This document shows positions 5,834-6,237 of a stretch of DNA of 6,237 nucleotides, piece after piece (the stretch's first letter is position 1; each line of letters opens with the position of its first letter). The stretch is from contig JAGLQA010000444.1 of NCBI GenBank assembly GCA_023137075.1, positions 1 to 6,237 on the forward strand, given 5' to 3'. The stretch is from Candidatus Aminicenantota bacterium (lineage in GTDB: Bacteria; Acidobacteriota; Aminicenantia; UBA2199). Under the pieces are notes generated by a model, which was not told the origin of the DNA, did not search any database, and worked only from the letters and a program-made list of their open reading frames with translations. The position numbers were made by a program, and so were the translations under genes.

Positions 5834-6031
5834 TTATCCCGGGCCTTTGGCCGGTACCAGGTTTTTCTCTAAAGGAATTGTTTTTGTATCACAACAAACG
5901 AAGAAAACTGTACAGCTTTCTGTACAATCAAAAAATACAGTACCGCCTCTTATCTTATCCATATTCTTATCGGTTAATGTCGATACCGTCTCTTTTCTAA
6001 AAAGCAATTTCTTATTAAATTTTTTCTTCAT
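5834..6031 (-). CDS. Class I lanthipeptide-type RiPP precursor peptide
   Basis: A 65-residue precursor with a strong ribosome binding site (AAAAGGAG at 6037-6044, 5 bases before ATG) and its own promoter. Residues 1-30 are a leader: lysine-rich start (MKKKFNKKLLF), then RKETVSTLTDKNMDKIRGG. This matches the L-x-KxTVxxL...M..I.GG pattern of precursors annotated as class I lanthipeptides or GG-leader natural products in Bacteroidota and relatives. Cleavage is expected after G29-G30. The core (31-65) carries a repeated unit, TVFFDC (31-36) and TVFFVC (41-46), plus TESC between them and CDTKT after. Cys36, 40, 46 and 47 and Thr31, 37, 41, 49, 51 and Ser39 are candidate ring residues. The tail PLEKNLVPAKGPG has no Cys, Ser or Thr. 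A dehydratase (LanB), cyclase (LanC) and a peptidase-containing ABC exporter would be expected, but none is visible here. Disulfide-bonded bacteriocin is the alternative reading. Confidence 0.82.
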   Translation of the reverse strand: MKKKFNKKLLFRKETVSTLTDKNMDKIRGGTVFFDCTESCTVFFVCCDTKTIPLEKNLVPAKGPG

Positions 6032-6057
6032 TTTTACTCCTTTTAAGCTTCAAGTGT

Positions 6058-6086
6058 AGCATAAATCCGGGTTACAGCCTATTCAA
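6058..6086 (-). promoter_or_regulatory. Sigma70-type promoter of the RiPP precursor gene
   Basis: On the minus strand TTGAAT (6081-6086) is followed after 17 bases by TATGCT (6058-6063). Predicted transcription starts near 6050, leaving a leader of about 20 bases that holds the AAAAGGAG ribosome binding site. A run of ten T residues lies just upstream of the -35 and could act as an AT-rich UP-like element. Confidence 0.65.
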
Positions 6087-6133
6087 AAAAAAAATTTGGG
6101 TCTATAAAAGAACTTGTGGGTAAGGGCGGTTCG

Positions 6134-6237
6134 CTTATTGGGGGCTGTGAAATAATATTTCGGAACCCTCGATCTGTCAAGAAAAACATTTGACAGATCG
6201 ATGAACCCGAAATCAAGACCAATTAAGCCCCAATAAG
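6134..6237. repeat. 104-base nested imperfect palindrome (MITE-like or structured element)
   Basis: Three complementary arms nest around one centre. CTTATTGGGG (6134-6143) pairs with CCCCAATAAG (6228-6237). ATTTCGG (6157-6163) pairs with CCGAAAT (6207-6213). CGATCTGTCAA (6170-6180) pairs with TTGACAGATCG (6190-6200) around a 9-base loop. The outer arm ends on the last base of the window, so its true length is unknown. There is no T-run after the hairpin on either side, which argues against a simple terminator, and no GTTRRRY core, which argues against an integron attC. A MITE, a palindromic intergenic repeat or a structured RNA remain possible. Confidence 0.75.

Noticed and set aside
5776..6059. 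Two plus-strand open frames antisense to the lanthipeptide-type gene
   Set aside because: The minus-strand frame has promoter, ribosome binding site and a recognisable leader; the plus-strand frames have none of these.
6134..6237. Integron attC site or rho-independent terminator
   Set aside because: No GTTRRRY/RYYYAAC core and no T-run after the stem; the three-arm nested structure fits neither.

Overview
The window looks like accessory chromosome from a Gram-negative bacterium of moderate to low GC. A stand-alone secretin N0-type domain with a signal sequence implies an outer membrane. The 6-bladed beta-propeller with a TlpA-like redoxin, and the double-glycine lanthipeptide-type leader, are combinations I associate with Bacteroidota and Candidatus Aminicenantes (Acidobacteriota-like). 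That placement is an inference; no rRNA or marker gene is present.

Left block (1-2156, minus strand): a GT4-family glycosyltransferase, then a cytoplasmic beta-propeller-like protein with an HLNG motif, then the first 18 codons of a third gene that overlaps the second by ATGA and runs off the window. Its start resembles a sulfotransferase N-terminus. This reads as a piece of a glycan or exopolysaccharide locus. Facing away from it on the plus strand (2449-2835) is a small exported protein that is essentially one secretin/TonB short N-terminal (STN, N0) domain. Its promoter is placed so that the mRNA would be nearly leaderless.

Middle (2836-3553): a gene-poor stretch with the decayed C-terminal half of an XRE/CI-like repressor on the minus strand (2880-3098), short palindromes, and the first copy of a ~100-bp direct repeat (3349-3449). 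The second copy lies at 5586-5686. The two copies bracket a three-gene minus-strand operon that starts at a near-perfect sigma70 promoter (TTGACA-16-TATAAT, 5451-5478).

That operon encodes a membrane-anchored thioredoxin-fold protein with a CHTC site, read in three frames because of two indels; an exported 6-bladed beta-propeller protein; and a 72-residue membrane-anchored peptide with a twin CX3C motif (CX3C-X10-CX3C). An operon pairing a thiol oxidoreductase with a small four-cysteine peptide suggests a peptide export, folding or sensing system resembling the Bacteroides NVEALA-peptide/beta-propeller neighbourhoods.

Right block (5834-6237, minus strand): a 65-codon precursor peptide with its own promoter and a strong ribosome binding site. 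Its leader (KETVSTL...I-R-GG) matches the class I lanthipeptide type of Bacteroidota-like bacteria, and the core is rich in Thr and Cys with a repeated TVFFxC unit. No modification or export enzyme is visible, so it is an orphan within this window. Upstream is a 104-base nested palindrome (6134-6237) that ends exactly at the window edge. The best candidates for something new are this RiPP precursor and the twin-CX3C/redoxin/propeller operon between the repeats.
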